A DNA stretch of 64,000 bases from contig NC_084801.1 of assembly GCF_963169125.1 (NCBI RefSeq), positions 80,541,696 to 80,605,695 of the forward strand. Reading direction: 5' to 3'. The notes beneath the pieces are model-generated. The model saw nothing but the letters and a program-made list of their open reading frames with translations, ran no database searches and was not told the origin of the DNA. This document shows, piece by piece, positions 21,920-35,093 of this stretch. Source of the DNA: Humulus lupulus. Lineage: Eukaryota > Streptophyta > Magnoliopsida > Rosales > Cannabaceae. The stretch's first letter is position 1. Each line of letters begins with the position of its first letter. Made by a program: the position numbers and the translations under genes.

Positions 21920-22526
21920 TGTTATCCAGAAAGCAGGCACGGATGACGTGGCGAGTGATTTCTGGACACGTGGCTGACACCTGGCAGAATTCTGTTAAAG
22001 TATCGACCAGTAAAATATTGCAAGCATAGGCAGTTGAGTTTTTCCTACGACCAGCATGGTCGTACACTCCGCATATTTCAAGATAATTTTGTAAAGATCT
22101 TAGCCAATCCCGAGATTATATCCAATAATTTCTGATTATCCGATTAATTAGGAAAGAATATCTATAACAAATTAATGTAATCTTCCTTGAGCCTATAAAT
22201 AGAGAAAGATAGCTTAAGGAAGGGACTTTTGGCTTTCTAATTATTTGAGATTAGAGTTTTACAAGTGTATTAAAGCTATCACATTCGATATTTCCTTTGG
22301 TTCTTCAGAGGTTTGTGAAACTCATTGAACCCTAGTTCTTTGATCACTCCTTTGAATCTTATATCAATAACAGCTCAAGTGGACGTAGGTTATTACCAGA
22401 TTCTGGGGCCGAGCCACTATAAATTCCTGTGTGTTTTACTGTTTTTGTCATTATTCTTATTTCAACATATTTGTCCACATCAATAAATTTTGACTCCGTG
22501 TCAGTTGACCAAAATCAGGGTCAACA
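21920..22526 (+). repeat. 3' LTR of el-1
   Basis: 607 bases, TGTTATC to GGTCAACA, pairing with 6456-7062. TATA box at 22194-22201. Confidence 0.93.
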
Positions 22527-22531
22527 CACTA

Positions 22532-23620
22532 TATATAAAGTACCTTCACTAAAGTGTCCTACAACAATAGTGACCCAGATCTAGGTAACTTTTATTCATA
22601 ATACTGGTGAACCATATTAGCAGTAATTAATCTAAATATTCCATAACTTTATTTTACCAGGAAATGTTTTAAGTTTATTATCTTAATCTCAATCCTCTAA
22701 TTAAAATATGAGATTAAGAACAAATAGATAATCTTTGGAATTTTCAGATATTCACTTAATATTATCATATAATATCAGACATGGTCTATATATATAATAA
22801 TTCAATTCAATTATTTTTTCATTTAAAATATTTGTAAACTACAATTGCTTTAAGGGGACTACTCTGAACAATCTCCCACTTGCCCTAAAGCAAATTGAGG
22901 CATCTCTATTTATATGCCAATCACATTCTCCTGACCAAATTTGTCTAACAAAGTCTTTGTAATAGTTTTGTAAGAAACTGCTTTGAAGTTATCTTGTAGA
23001 CAATTACATCAATTATGTAAAATTATCTTGTATTAAATGATACTTCATTTCATGTGCTTTACCCTCTCATGATTTGAAGTTCTTCTAGAATAGTTGTATC
23101 AACATTTCTTTCAGAATGAGATACTGGATGTTTATTCTAGTTTGAAACCCTTTCCAGAATGACAAAGAACTTAATTAAGTCAAATAGCCTATTTAACTGC
23201 TCATAGTTGTTATGTATTGGCTTTTGGGGTGAAACATACAAATCTGAAATGTATAATACATTTTCTGATCAATGTGTCTCTTCCACAGTTATGGAAGCTA
23301 ATTTTGATATCAATCTTTGAAGATTTAAAAAATCAGTTCATCCTTTGGGATTTTAGGTCTCTGCATAAATGCACATACATATAATCTCTATTATATTCAA
23401 GATACTCAAAATTAAGACCTTATGATTATTCAATGACTCATTCCATCATGGATTGACAACTGCTAACTATTCCAATGGTTTAACGAATGTCAATTTGAAA
23501 ATATAAAATTCGATACATTATACAATCCATCACATATTCATAGTAATAAATGACTCATGTTCTTACAGGGAAGGCAAAAAACCTTTCTTGGATTTTTTTA
23601 AACGAAAGTATTTAAGCTTC
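22532..23620. other. AT-rich repeat, continuation of the sequence split by el-1
   Basis: No intact frame. The text AATCTCCCACTTGCCCTAAAGC near 22872 is of a kind seen on the reverse strand of plant Ty1/copia-related repeats; CTCCCACT also occurs near 32850 and 53345. It ends where LTR E starts. Confidence 0.35.
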
Positions 23621-25692
23621 TGTAATGACCCAAATTTGCTAATAAGGCTTAGGGACTTGATTAGCATGCCTGGAGGGCCATAAGTGAATTATTGTTATAA
23701 TATGTTAATTTATGGGAATATGTAATTAGTGATGCATGTTTAGGTGAATTAAATATGCATGTGGGCCCCGTCTAGTTATTAGGGGCATGATTGTAATTTT
23801 AGTTTGTTGAGGGTATAAATGTAATAAGTTTGATATACTTGTGATATATCTGTGTTGCACGATCCGAGACAGTCCTCGGGAGGGGTTAGCTAGAAAGTCA
23901 CAACGGGGTCGAAAATTCGACTCGGGGCTAGTCGAGGGGTATTTCGGGTGTTAGTCATTTTATGGGATTATCAGGTTATGGAAATAAATATTTGGGGATA
24001 TATTTGAAGTTAGAATGCCTAGGAGGGAATATTGAGAAAATTTACCATTTTTCCCTCAGGAACGTTTTTGGTACCCCGAGCCCTGAGGTAACCTCATAGA
24101 CATAAGTTAAATAAAACAAATATGGGAAACCCACAAAAAGCTCTAAACCAACCCTGTCCTCTTCTCTATCTCTCTTTCATCTTCTCTTCTTTTGAAGCTA
24201 GGGGAAAAACCTTGGAGAATTACTCAAAAACTAAGGAAAATTCAACTGGGATTTTGGGAGCTAGAGGCTTGGAGCTTAGAGAATTGATTTAGGGATTCAT
24301 TTCTCTCCAAGGTAAGTTTCTTTAACATGTTGAGTTGTGAAGAATTGCAGCTGGTTGTCTGCAACGATGTTAGAATATTGCATGTGTGTGGGTAAGGAAT
24401 CATCCATGGGTTTGATGATGTTTTAAGCTTGAATACCTGTTGTGTTTTGTTGTTGACTCCATAGAATAACTTCTTTGTTGAATGTTTACATTGTTAGGTT
24501 AACTTTAGTGGATAATTGGCTTGGTTTTAGAAGAAAAAATTGGAGATTTTTCTGCGTTCGAGGGGTCGGGCCACAGCGCTGTTCTTGCTGAGCCGCGACC
24601 CCTTAGAACTTGGGGCGCCTGGAAATGGAGGCGCGCCGCGGCGCCCTTCAGGAAGGGTCGCAGCGCGTGTAGGCTATTTTGAGATAGGGCCTCGGGTTGA
24701 GCTGCGGGCCACGACGCTTAGCGCATTTTTGGGAGTTTAAGAGGTTTTAGGCTTGGGATGGATTCTATCACCCAGATTGATGGAATTCAATGTACTGGAG
24801 AATAGAATTATGACCCAAAGCTATTTTACTTGATTAGAACTTGATGGGTGGAATGGTTAATGCGTTGTGACTAGGGTTTCGACGAGGCTCGAAGTAGGGA
24901 ACTCTGCTCGGGACACATGTAAGAAAACTACTGTTCCCATAGAGCTTGAGTTGCAGGGCTCAGCCCTATATGATTGAGTTGCAGGGCTCGACCCTATATG
25001 ACTGTGTTGTAGGGTGTGGCCCATTTGATATCATTTATATGTGGTTGAATACCTGTTTCGTTATGTTATGTGTGTATATAAATGGTGGAACGACGAAGGC
25101 GAAGAACGGCGAAGGTCGAGAACGGCAAGGGGCCGGGAGCAGCGTTTAGTATGCGGAGTGGGAGTTGTTAGTGCAAGACCCTAAAGGAAACCTGGGATAT
25201 CCTTACGGTATAGACCGCTAACCCATGGCCTTGTAAAGCGCCTGGGACAGCATGGTCGTACGTGTATAGCCTAATGATAGCTTGATTTTATATTAAGTAT
25301 TTGATATGCATATATTATCTGCTTGTGAGGGTTTTCTTGTTGGGCTTCAGCTTACGGGTGCTCTATGGTGCAGGTAAAGGCAAGGGGAAAGTTGATCAGC
25401 CATAAGTATGGTGAGCGTGATGATCGGCGCGTACATGTCTGGTCTGCCTGGATGCCACGTCTAGCGCGTTTATGGGAGATGATTGTACTAAACTTGAATT
25501 TTGTCGTTTAGTCGACTATGGTTATATTTTTAATTGAAAATATTTCTAAATAATGTTTTAGGGATCTCAAATGTTAAACGCTTTATACTTGTTATGGTTT
25601 GATTACACCTTGTGTCCTAAAACCTTGATTAGCGAGTTAATTGCACATTTTAAACTCACTTAGTAACAGCTCTAAGGCAGTAGGGCGTTACA
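23621..25692 (+). mobile_element. LTR E: 5' LTR of a Tekay/Del-like element
   Basis: 2072 bases from TGTAATGACCC to GGGCGTTACA. It is a diverged relative of LTRs A-D (shared start, CAACGGGGTC...GAGGGGTA block, GGTAAGTTTC donor-like site near 24311, and ACTCACTTAGTAACAGCTCTAAGGCAGTAGGGCG end). Unlike the solo LTRs it is followed by a primer site and gag, which identifies the whole family as Ty3/gypsy LTRs. Confidence 0.88.
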
Positions 25693-25712
25693 ACTTGGTA
25701 TCAGAGTGAGCC
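25693..25712 (+). other. Primer-binding site (initiator tRNA-Met type)
   Basis: ACTTGGTATCAGAGTGAGCC immediately after LTR E contains TGGTATCAGAG, complementary to the 3' end of plant initiator tRNA-Met, the usual primer of chromovirus-type gypsy and most copia elements. Confidence 0.88.
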
Positions 25713-26031
25713 AAGGTTTATGGTTTCTGAAGAATGAATGAACATGTACGCTCACTGTTAGTGGCAAGCTCGACTCAGGGTTTGTTGGTATGATTGACTA
25801 TTATGTTGAAATATGTGCTTAAATGCCCTGTTTGCCTGCTTTTTCCATATAGAGCATGATGAATGATTTAATGTATGCATGATGTGAGGGCATGGCTCGT
25901 TGTGTGTTATATGCTATCTGTGAGTTATGTGGACTGTTTCTTAAAGATGACTGATGTGATTGGGAGGTGATTTTGGATGTTGTTATCATGCCTGATGAGC
26001 GGCGTCATTGATTGCAGGAATATTTGTTAAG

Positions 26032-27069
26032 ATGCCTCGACAATCATCTAGACTCCACGGTAGTCGGGCCGAGGATGATAACCAGGGTCAGGACCCTCCA
26101 CCTACCCTACAGAATTGGTAAGAGATGTTTGTTGAAATGGAAGCAAGACTGCAGCGTACAGAAGAAGAACTTCGACAGTTGAGGCAACAGGCCCCTCCAC
26201 AGGTCATGGGGTTGCCAATTCAGCAGGTTATAGGGCCAGCACCAGTCCAACCTGTTGTGGAGAATAAGTGGGAACCTTTGTATGAGAGGTTTAGAAAGCA
26301 GCATCCTCCCACCTTTGACGGTGGACCAGGCCCTCTGCGGGCAGAGTAGTGGATGAATATGATTTCCTCTATTCTTGATTTTATGAGGGTTGAGGGGAAC
26401 GAGAGGGTAGCTTTTGCAAGCTACATGTTCAGAGAGGATGCTCGCATCTGGTGGGATGTAGTAGTTCAAAGGAGAAATGTGACAGTTATGACCTGGGAAG
26501 AGTTCAGGAACATTTTCAACGAGAAGTATTAGAGTGTTGCAGTTTGAGCTGTGAAGGTTGTGAGTTTATCAACCTGACCAAGAACCGGATGACCGTGATA
26601 GAGTATGCTCTGAAATTTGACCGATTGGCAAAGTTCGCGCCAGATTTAGTGCAAACAAATGCGGCAAGAAGATATAGGTTCGTACGGGGATTGAATGTTA
26701 TGATCGCCCGTGATGTGAAGATCACCTTGGATCTAGAGACTACTACCTACGCTCAGGTTGTAGACAAGGCCCTTACAGCTGAGGGGGCCCAGGACAAGAT
26801 TTGGAGAGAGAGCACTGTCAGGCGCGATGCCGGGAGGACAATGCCTCCTTTTCTTTGATCCAGACTGGGTAGTGGCTCCTGCTAGCAGAAGGGGAAGGCC
26901 CTAGATTATGTTGTTCCTCCCAGTTCAGATAGGAGGGCACGGGGTGGTTTTAGTGGCCAACAGGGCAGAAGTGACAACTGGAGGAGTTTCCCAGTGTGTC
27001 CTCGGTGCAGACGACGACATCAAGGCGAGTAAGTGGAATCAAATAAGCCTGGGGACAAGTAAACTATAG
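26032..27069 (+). pseudogene. Tekay-like gag, broken and truncated
   Basis: The frame starts at 26032 (MPRQSSRLHGSRAEDDNQG), after a 340-base leader. The Retrotrans_gag core is clear: PPTFDGGPGPLRAE (about 26310), then FASYMFREDARIWWD (about 26415), MTWEEFRNIFNEKY (about 26490) and KNRMTVIEYALKFDRLAKFAPDLV (about 26580). Toward the end CPRCRRRHQGE near 27000 is the beginning of a CCHC zinc knuckle whose last Cys codon is lost. Stops at 26119, 26347, 26530 and 26856 and a frameshift near 26555 disable it. At 27070 a second LTR begins, so zinc-knuckle end and all of pol are missing. Confidence 0.85.
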
Positions 27070-27790
27070 TGTCCCAAATTTGCTAATAGGGCTTAGGGCC
27101 TTGATTAGCGCGCTGGGAGGGTAATAATTGATTTAATTATGCTAATATGTGAATTTAATGATTATATGACTAGAAATGCATGTTTAGGTGAATTAAATAT
27201 TCATGTGGGTCCCATTTGGTTATTATTGGCATATTTGTAATTTTAGCCTGTTGAGGGCATAATTGTGATATATGTGTGTATTGTGATTGGTACCACGAGG
27301 ATGTGGTGATATATTTGTGATATACGATCTGAGATGGTCCTAGGGAGCGAATTAGCTAAATAGTCACAACGGGATCGAATACTCGGCTCGGGAGGAGCCT
27401 AGGGGTATTTTGGGAACATTGTTGGTGTTCAGGAATTACCAGATAGCAGGTAGTAATTTAGCAATTATTTGGGCATGTCAAGATTAAATGGGGATTTATA
27501 GGAACACTCGAGGATTTAGCGGGATGTGGCAATTGACGGGATTGCCCTTGGTGACACTAGAGGATTTAGGATAATCTTGAGGGCGTTTTGGACTTTTTAG
27601 CTAAGGGATAAACTTATACCTTAGGCAGCTGAGACTTTAGAGTCACTTAGAAGAAAATAGAAAATGCAGCTCTTACTCTCTCTCTATCTCTCGGTTATCT
27701 CTCCCTCTTTTGGTGTTTGGAGGCTTGAAGAATTTTTGAGGATTTTAGACTAAGGAACTGAAGGATTGGAGGCTTGAGGTGTTTGGGAAT
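27070..27790 (+). mobile_element. LTR F: truncated LTR of the same subfamily as E
   Basis: It begins TGTCCCAAATTTGCTAATAGGGCTTAGGG, matching the first 50 bases of LTR E with a small loss after TGT, and follows E through the GATCGAATACTCGGCTCGG block and the CTCTCTCTATCTCTC region. It then stops, near 27790, where an AT-rich copia-like LTR takes over. It may be the 3' LTR left after an internal deletion, or an independent insertion. Confidence 0.7.
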
Positions 27791-29113
27791 TAGCTCAGGC
27801 CCATGAAATTTCACATTTGATTATAAGCCTATTGGACTTAAAATCAAAGCCTGTATTATTTTCTATTGATTTAATTACTTAAATCCTTTATCAAATTAAT
27901 TATTTATAATTTGAACCTTGATTTAAACTTATTTATTAATTTAGATATCAATTTATCTTAATTAATAAATCTGTCATAATTTCTCTTTTCTTCTCAAAAT
28001 TACATAACTATATAAAACTATCCAAAATTGACCTGATCAACTTTGATAATTCTAATTTATATTAAATCAATTAATTGAGACTATCTTGATGATTTTATCC
28101 AAAGTATAATGTGGACCATGGGCCTGTGAAATCAAGCTTTAATAAGTTATCATAAATCTAACAAATAAATTTACTAACTTATTAATTCCTCGTAACTCAA
28201 CTATAGACTCGGAATTGCACTCTTAAATTCATAAAACGATTTATAACAAATATAGATACGCTATTAATTATCCATTGTTACAAACATAATTGTCACCCAA
28301 TCCTCTATAGACAGTCTACAATGAGATAGGACTAAAATACAATTTTACCTCATTGTATTTTATCCTTAAAACACTTAGTTCCTTGTAAATGATATTTCAG
28401 TAAACTAATTTAATTATTGAAATGAGATCTCTATCATTTAACATCTTGAACCAAACTAAAAGGAAACCATCGTTTCACTTCTTCATCAGAAGCTATAGAT
28501 GTTCATATCTATGATTAACACTCTCACTCAATTATACTACCGAGTTCCTAAGATGTAAGTAAGGGCTAGTCCATAGAGTAAGCTTGTAACGAACAAGTCA
28601 AAGAACTCAAATAATACAATCAGTTAGAATACTAACTACTCAGAATTGAGATTAAATTGACATATGGTCAACTAAATGATATGACTAGAATAGATTATAA
28701 CGGTATGTTTACTTATCTTATCAACTGTCAATATTGGTCCAGTCTGATGTAACAAATACGTCCGATCTTATCTACTTGGCTAATGTTCTGGACAGAACAT
28801 AACACTACAATGTGTAAGTAGATCATATCGTAGATTGGAAAGTTAGTGTAAATTATGTGCACTGACTAATCTTAGGATTAACTTATTTTGAACATATAAT
28901 CATATTTATATTCCACTATGATTACGTCACTATAAATACGATTAGCTATATGCTCTGGATTTAATAAAAGTTTATATTAAACAAATAATCACGAAAACAA
29001 AACATGTGAGCAAAGTGATTGACCAAGTCAAAAAATAATTTCTTATTATTTTATTGATAATAAAATAAGATTACAAAGAATTTGAATCTTAATTAGGGCA
29101 TAAAACCCCAACA
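27791..29113 (-). mobile_element. AT-rich LTR, probably Ty1/copia-type, 3'-truncated
   Basis: Read on the minus strand it begins TGTTGGGGTTTTATGCCC at 29113, a start common in plant copia LTRs. Positions 27791-28635 are closely matched by 52598-53459 in the same orientation. No TATA region or 3' end is present, so the R-U5 side is missing. Confidence 0.55.
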
Positions 29114-30633
29114 CATGCAACTTTTAAAACTTTTTTTTAATTCCATAAACATCCAATTAAAACATTGGTAACAACCATAAGAGTTGGTGGAATTTGAAAT
29201 TCAAAGGGTGTCTCAAAACTCTATAAATAAGAATCTATTGCTCACTTGTAAGACATTATTTTCTATCCACAAAGCACTTGGCTGGAAATACACTATAGAG
29301 GCTAGATAATTCCAGAAAACTATTTCCTTGTGAGATCCTTAGTACTTAAAGAATAGGGGGGGGGGGAAATAAGTTTTTAAACAAAAAATTTGAACATTGT
29401 TCAAGTTGATGATTCTCACTACTCTACACTTTGGTTATGTGAGAGTTTTTATTCTTTATTTCTTTATTCTAATCTACATCTTTATTTGTATTATTTATGA
29501 TTTGAGTTGTATTCTTCCTCTACATCTTTTTACATGTATTTACTTGTATTTTGTACAATTAGGTTGTAACATTTCTTTAATAAATTACCTTGTCTATTGT
29601 ATTATTTTGCATTTGTTTTGTTTTCTCTATTCACATTGAATATAATATTCTCTAACAAGTCCTTTGATTACAATTGGTAGGTTAAACAGGGATATATCAT
29701 CTTTGCAAAGATTTCAATCTTATAATCTTTTATAAGTTCGAAAATCAAGCAAATTGCAAGGTACTAGACCACGAAATGTTCATACTAGTTAAAGAACTAA
29801 TAGCCAACTTTTCAATACATTGATAAAAGGAATACTGAGTAAAGAAATCAGAGGCATGTTAAAAAAGCTGGTCAGATGCGTATAAACGTCGATGAAGTTC
29901 AAGGCCATGGATCCTTTAATTCCAGCAGAATATTAATCTCATATTCTGATTTATATGTTAAAGATCACATCTTTCCTGATTTGTATTTCTTTCAGTCTCT
30001 TTTGGCAATTGGCCAAATTAATTTTTTATCATCAAAGGATGCTTAATGCCATATTTCATTTAATCATTCTTTTTCTTTGGGCTCATTGTAACTGTCATGG
30101 TGCCTCATGATTTCTACCTATGTGACAAATTTTCACAAAACCTATAAACCGAATGACTAAATTGATCAGATTTTCAGCTTTTATTAATGCGTTTCATAAC
30201 TTTCAGACATTAGACATAACTAACTTCTCAACTCGTGCAAGTTTTCAACATTATAGACATGAAGCAGCCTCCAAACTTTTTGGATGTTCTCAGATCACTT
30301 TAAAAAAAATTAGTAGGTAAAACTGCAGTATTACCCTTTCAAAATGGCTCGAGTTATATACACATGCATGAAAGATTGCAAAACCATAATGCATACATAT
30401 TTATGCAAGCCTCTATATCTGTATAAAGTTCTCTTTTCTGTACTTCCTTTCAGATATTTTCGAGTTTTGCACATGCCCTACCCAGTCTAAAATATAACTA
30501 ATAAATCAATTGACTAAATATAATAATTATAATATATTTTTTTAAACACAAGAAAAGGTGCAGCTTGAGAGAAATTTCATAGCATTTGACAAAAAGTAAA
30601 ATATGAGATACCTGATTTCACCAAAATTGTCAT
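29114..30633. other. AT-rich region; possible LTR fragment to about 29657, otherwise nothing recognised
   Basis: CTCTATAAATAAG near 29219 is a TATA-like box followed by a leader-like stretch, an 11-base G run at 29356-29366 and an end TTCTCTAACA near 29656, which would suit the 3' part of a plus-strand LTR. From 29658 to 30633 I see no gene. This is the sequence downstream of the PEX1-like exons and could include their 3' untranslated region. Confidence 0.3.
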
Positions 30634-32004
<1,371 letters not shown>

Positions 32005-32404
32005 ACCAGGAGTCAGATTTTATGATAGGTTTTAGATTATCTTTAAACACAAATTCTTTTCTAAGTCTCTTTATTATTATTTTCTCTTCTTTTTTCTGTA
32101 TCTATCTCATGTGTTGAGAATTGCCCACACTACTCTAGGTGATTCTAAGGATACATTGGAAGACTGTGAAGAAATTAGAAGAACGGTTCAGTTTCTTGAT
32201 AATACTCTGCGACAGAAAGGATACAAGAGTTAGAGAAATTGAATGAATGACTCTTTTATTCCGCTGCGTATGCTATAAGTATTCTTATTTTTGTTTCTCT
32301 TTAAATTCAATTTTAGAAACATGTTCTAGGTTATCTCATATTAATTTGTTTAATATTAGATCTACATGAAAATAAATAAAGATCCTGTATAAAGTTTTCC
32401 AACA
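32005..32404 (+). mobile_element. 5'-truncated copia-like LTR fragment
   Basis: This is the reverse complement of 52090-52480, with the block CTCATGTGTTGAGAATTGCCCAC and TTCCGCTGCGTATGC shared, and it ends CCAACA at 32404. That end would pair with the TGTTGG start of the 27791-29113 LTR. No primer site follows. Confidence 0.5.
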
Positions 32405-33707
32405 ACATGAGGTGTTAAAATAGTTCAAGATGGAAAAAAGAAGTTGGAATTGACTGTCAGCGTCCTTGGCTTGGCTACGACCACTGACCTCTGTTCCCTT
32501 ATCCCTGGACGCGGCCACAAGGAATTTCAGTCCAGAAAATTCAGTTTTTCCGAAACGTCCTGAACCCTTTCCCATATGATTTTGTAACCTCCATACACTG
32601 AGTTAAAAACATGTCTCCAATAACCATATTACATAATAACTATGAAATTCAAATACAAATGCGTAATTCTCAATCTACACATTATTAGGTAATATTTGGG
32701 AGTTACAAGTTTGTAACTCCAAAATATGTTACATTTGGGCACACACATGTCTCCAATTTTGTAACTCTCAATAATATGTTACAAGGTGTGATAAATCACA
32801 TTTTGTCACAGTATTTAATTTAACATTATATTATTAAAAATAATACAACATTCTCCCACTTAGATTAAATAATCACTTTTTGCAACACTTATTTAATCAA
32901 TCAAACATTATATTAAAATATAATATTCTTCCACTTGATTAAATAATTACTCTCTATAGAAACTTTTGCATTGGTGCATAAAGTAAAATGTCTTTCGACT
33001 TGAATTTTACCTTGGTGTAATTATCACAAAGTTTGTTGAAATTTTGGGTACCGAAGCATTGAATCACTATCCATTGATAACAAACCGGTGATAGCACACA
33101 CCTTTGCTATGTTCACTTGATACCTCAATGTCTCGCTTTTGCACCGTTAATGGCCATGTGCACATTCCATTTATAGACTTTTCTTGAGAATGACTTCCAA
33201 TTCTCACTAGGGGCGACATCACTTCTAGGTCTATATAGGTAATACTCTTACAGTATTTTGTTACACTAAAACACTTGTTTTTTCATGACTGAGTTTTATT
33301 GGTAACACTCTAGTACTCATATCTCATGTGGGACACAATTTGAGTACTACTACTATTCACTTGATTGACTTGTTATTGCTTATTGAACCTAATATTAGTT
33401 TTGTTACTAGTATTAAGATATGTTACCATTAACCGTGAATCTCTTTAGGGAGTCTAAGTCATATCCATTGAGATGGAAAAATGACTCTATTTGAGTCATT
33501 TCTTTTCCAATGTATGCATACAAATCATTATTTTATGGGAATTTTTAAAAAATATGACTTTTATACCATCAATGTGTAAAAATATAAGAATTATACATTT
33601 TTTAATTTGTATGAGAAAATTTATTAAAGAAAAAATTAAAGTATGAGAAATACAATTATTAGCTAACTCAAATATGGAAATGCCACATTTTTTATCATTG
33701 TTATATT
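32405..33707. other. AT-rich sequence without recognised gene
   Basis: ACATTCTCCCACTTAGATTAAATAATCAC near 32846 is of the same type as CTCCCACTT near 22874, suggesting an old copia-related repeat. A 79-codon minus frame at 32336-32575 straddles the LTR fragment end and is not convincing. Confidence 0.3.
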
Positions 33708-34330
33708 TTCTTTGATTTTGAAAGTTTATTTTTTTCCTTTATTTTTTAATTATTTTTTCAGTTATTTTTTCCATTTTTTTTCTACTAATTTTTCCTTCAT
33801 CCTTTTTTTTTTCTTTCGATTTTTCTTCTTCTTCTTCTTTTTTATTCATTTATCTATTTTTTTTTCTTTCATTTATATTATTTTGTTTTTTATTCATATT
33901 TTTTCAGTTTCTTTTTTCATTTTTTTCCTTCTATTTTTTTTCTTCATTTTTGTATTTATTATTTTCTCCTTCCATTTTTTTCTTTTTTCACACATGAGCT
34001 TTTTTTTTCTTCTTCCATGTTTTCTTTTTTTCTTTTCATTTTTTACTACCAATTTTTTCATTCATATTTTTTTTCTTTCAATTATTTTTTGTCGTCTTCT
34101 TTTCATTTTTATTCATTCATTTGTTTATATCCTTCATCATTTCTTTTGTTTTGTTTTTTTTCTTCATATTTTTTTAGTTTTATTTCCTTCTTTTCCCTTC
34201 ATTTTTTGTACTTATTCTTTTCTCATTTCATTTTTTTCACACATATTTTAACATTACATAATTATTTTACTATTTTTTTTATTTATTATATTTTATTATT
34301 GTAATTTTTTTTTATAGTTTTTTTCCACTA
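33708..34330 (+). repeat. Extended T/C-rich tract
   Basis: About 620 bases consist almost only of T and C with scattered A, in irregular runs of TTTTTTC and TTCATTTT. It is low-complexity, not a strict tandem repeat. The Phe/Ser/Ile-rich open frames across it are a by-product of composition. Confidence 0.85.
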
Positions 34331-34424
34331 TATGTAAAAAAAAATCAAATTTTTTACTGCAACCCTTATAGGAACACTAAAATTTAGAAAGAAAACTAAT
34401 AAAAATATGAAAATATGAATGGGT

Positions 34425-34785
34425 AACCCGTTACCTTGATGAGAACATTCAAATCTAGAAAAAAAAAAATTATACGAAGAAGATGGGAGAGAAGGGAGAG
34501 GGAAAAGGGGTGTATCTGTTTTTTTTTTCTTTTCTATCTTCAGATCTGTGGTAACTAGTTACCTTCCCGTTCTTTGTGTGTATATTTCTGGGGGTAACTG
34601 GTTACCTTCACGTTCTTTGTGTGTAAATTTTTAGGGGTAACCGGTTACCTTCACGTTCTTTGTGTGTATATTTAGGTAACTGGTTACCTTCACGTTCTTT
34701 GTGTGTAAATTTTTAGGGGTAACTGGTTACCTTCATGTTATGATGTGCGTGTATATTCCTGGGTTCTTTATGGTAACTAGTTACC
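34425..34785. repeat. Tandem array carrying the palindrome GGTAAC-NN-GTTACC
   Basis: The 14-mer GGTAAC(T/C)(A/G)GTTACC starts at 34550, 34593, 34636, 34675, 34718 and 34772, with an outlier GGTAACCCGTTACC at 34425. The core units are 43 bases (one 39): palindrome plus TTCACGTTCTTTGTGTGTAAATTTTTAGG. Further loose copies of GTAACTAGTTAC and GGTAATTGGTTAC lie between 34890 and 34960. The 34786-35093 stretch is otherwise AT-rich and empty. Confidence 0.85.
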
Positions 34786-35093
34786 TCTGTTACTAAAATC
34801 ATAGTTATTTATTCTTCATTTTTTAATGAAGCGTTCTTCCTCTTTTTAATTTGAATTTGATGTTTCAATTCATATTTAATATGAGTAACCTGTCACTCCT
34901 CTTATGGTAACTAGTTACTCTTATGGCAGAAGGTTACTCCTCTCAGGGTAATTGGTTACTCTTCCTAGTACATGTTATATAACCTAGCTCCATGATTTAA
35001 TTTTACATAATTGTCAAAGATTAATTAAAGATCTGGTTACCTTACTCAGGATTTGAAAAAAGAAACGTACAATCTAAATAAAAAGTAAAAAAT

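Larger units (their letters stand above)
6456..22526 (+). mobile_element. el-1: complete Ty3/gypsy Tat-lineage retrotransposon with nested solo LTRs
   Basis: Two 607-base LTRs (6456-7062 and 21920-22526) start TGTTATC and end GTCAACA. The outside flanks are CACTA on both sides (6451-6455 and 22527-22531), proving one insertion event. Inside, in order: primer site, gag, protease, RT, two RNase H modules, integrase, a long 3' region with an antisense gene, and a GGGGGG polypurine tract. Solo LTRs B and C add about 4.5 kb; without them the element is about 11.5 kb. By eye the two LTRs differ at roughly 22 of 607 positions, mostly transitions, so the insertion is not recent. All protein frames are broken, so the copy is non-autonomous. 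Confidence 0.93.

Noticed and set aside
25693..25712. Possible tRNA-Met gene
   Set aside because: Only the 3'-end complement is present next to an LTR end; it is a primer-binding site, with no cloverleaf around it.
29397..29639. 80-codon hydrophobic ORF resembling a membrane peptide
   Set aside because: Composition of an AT-rich, probably LTR-derived stretch; no family resemblance.
32336..32575. 79-codon minus-strand ORF next to the copia-like LTR fragment
   Set aside because: It spans the fragment boundary and has no recognisable domain or sister copy.
33712..34251. 179-codon Phe-rich membrane-like ORF
   Set aside because: It follows entirely from the T/C-rich tract; no start context, no conserved motif.
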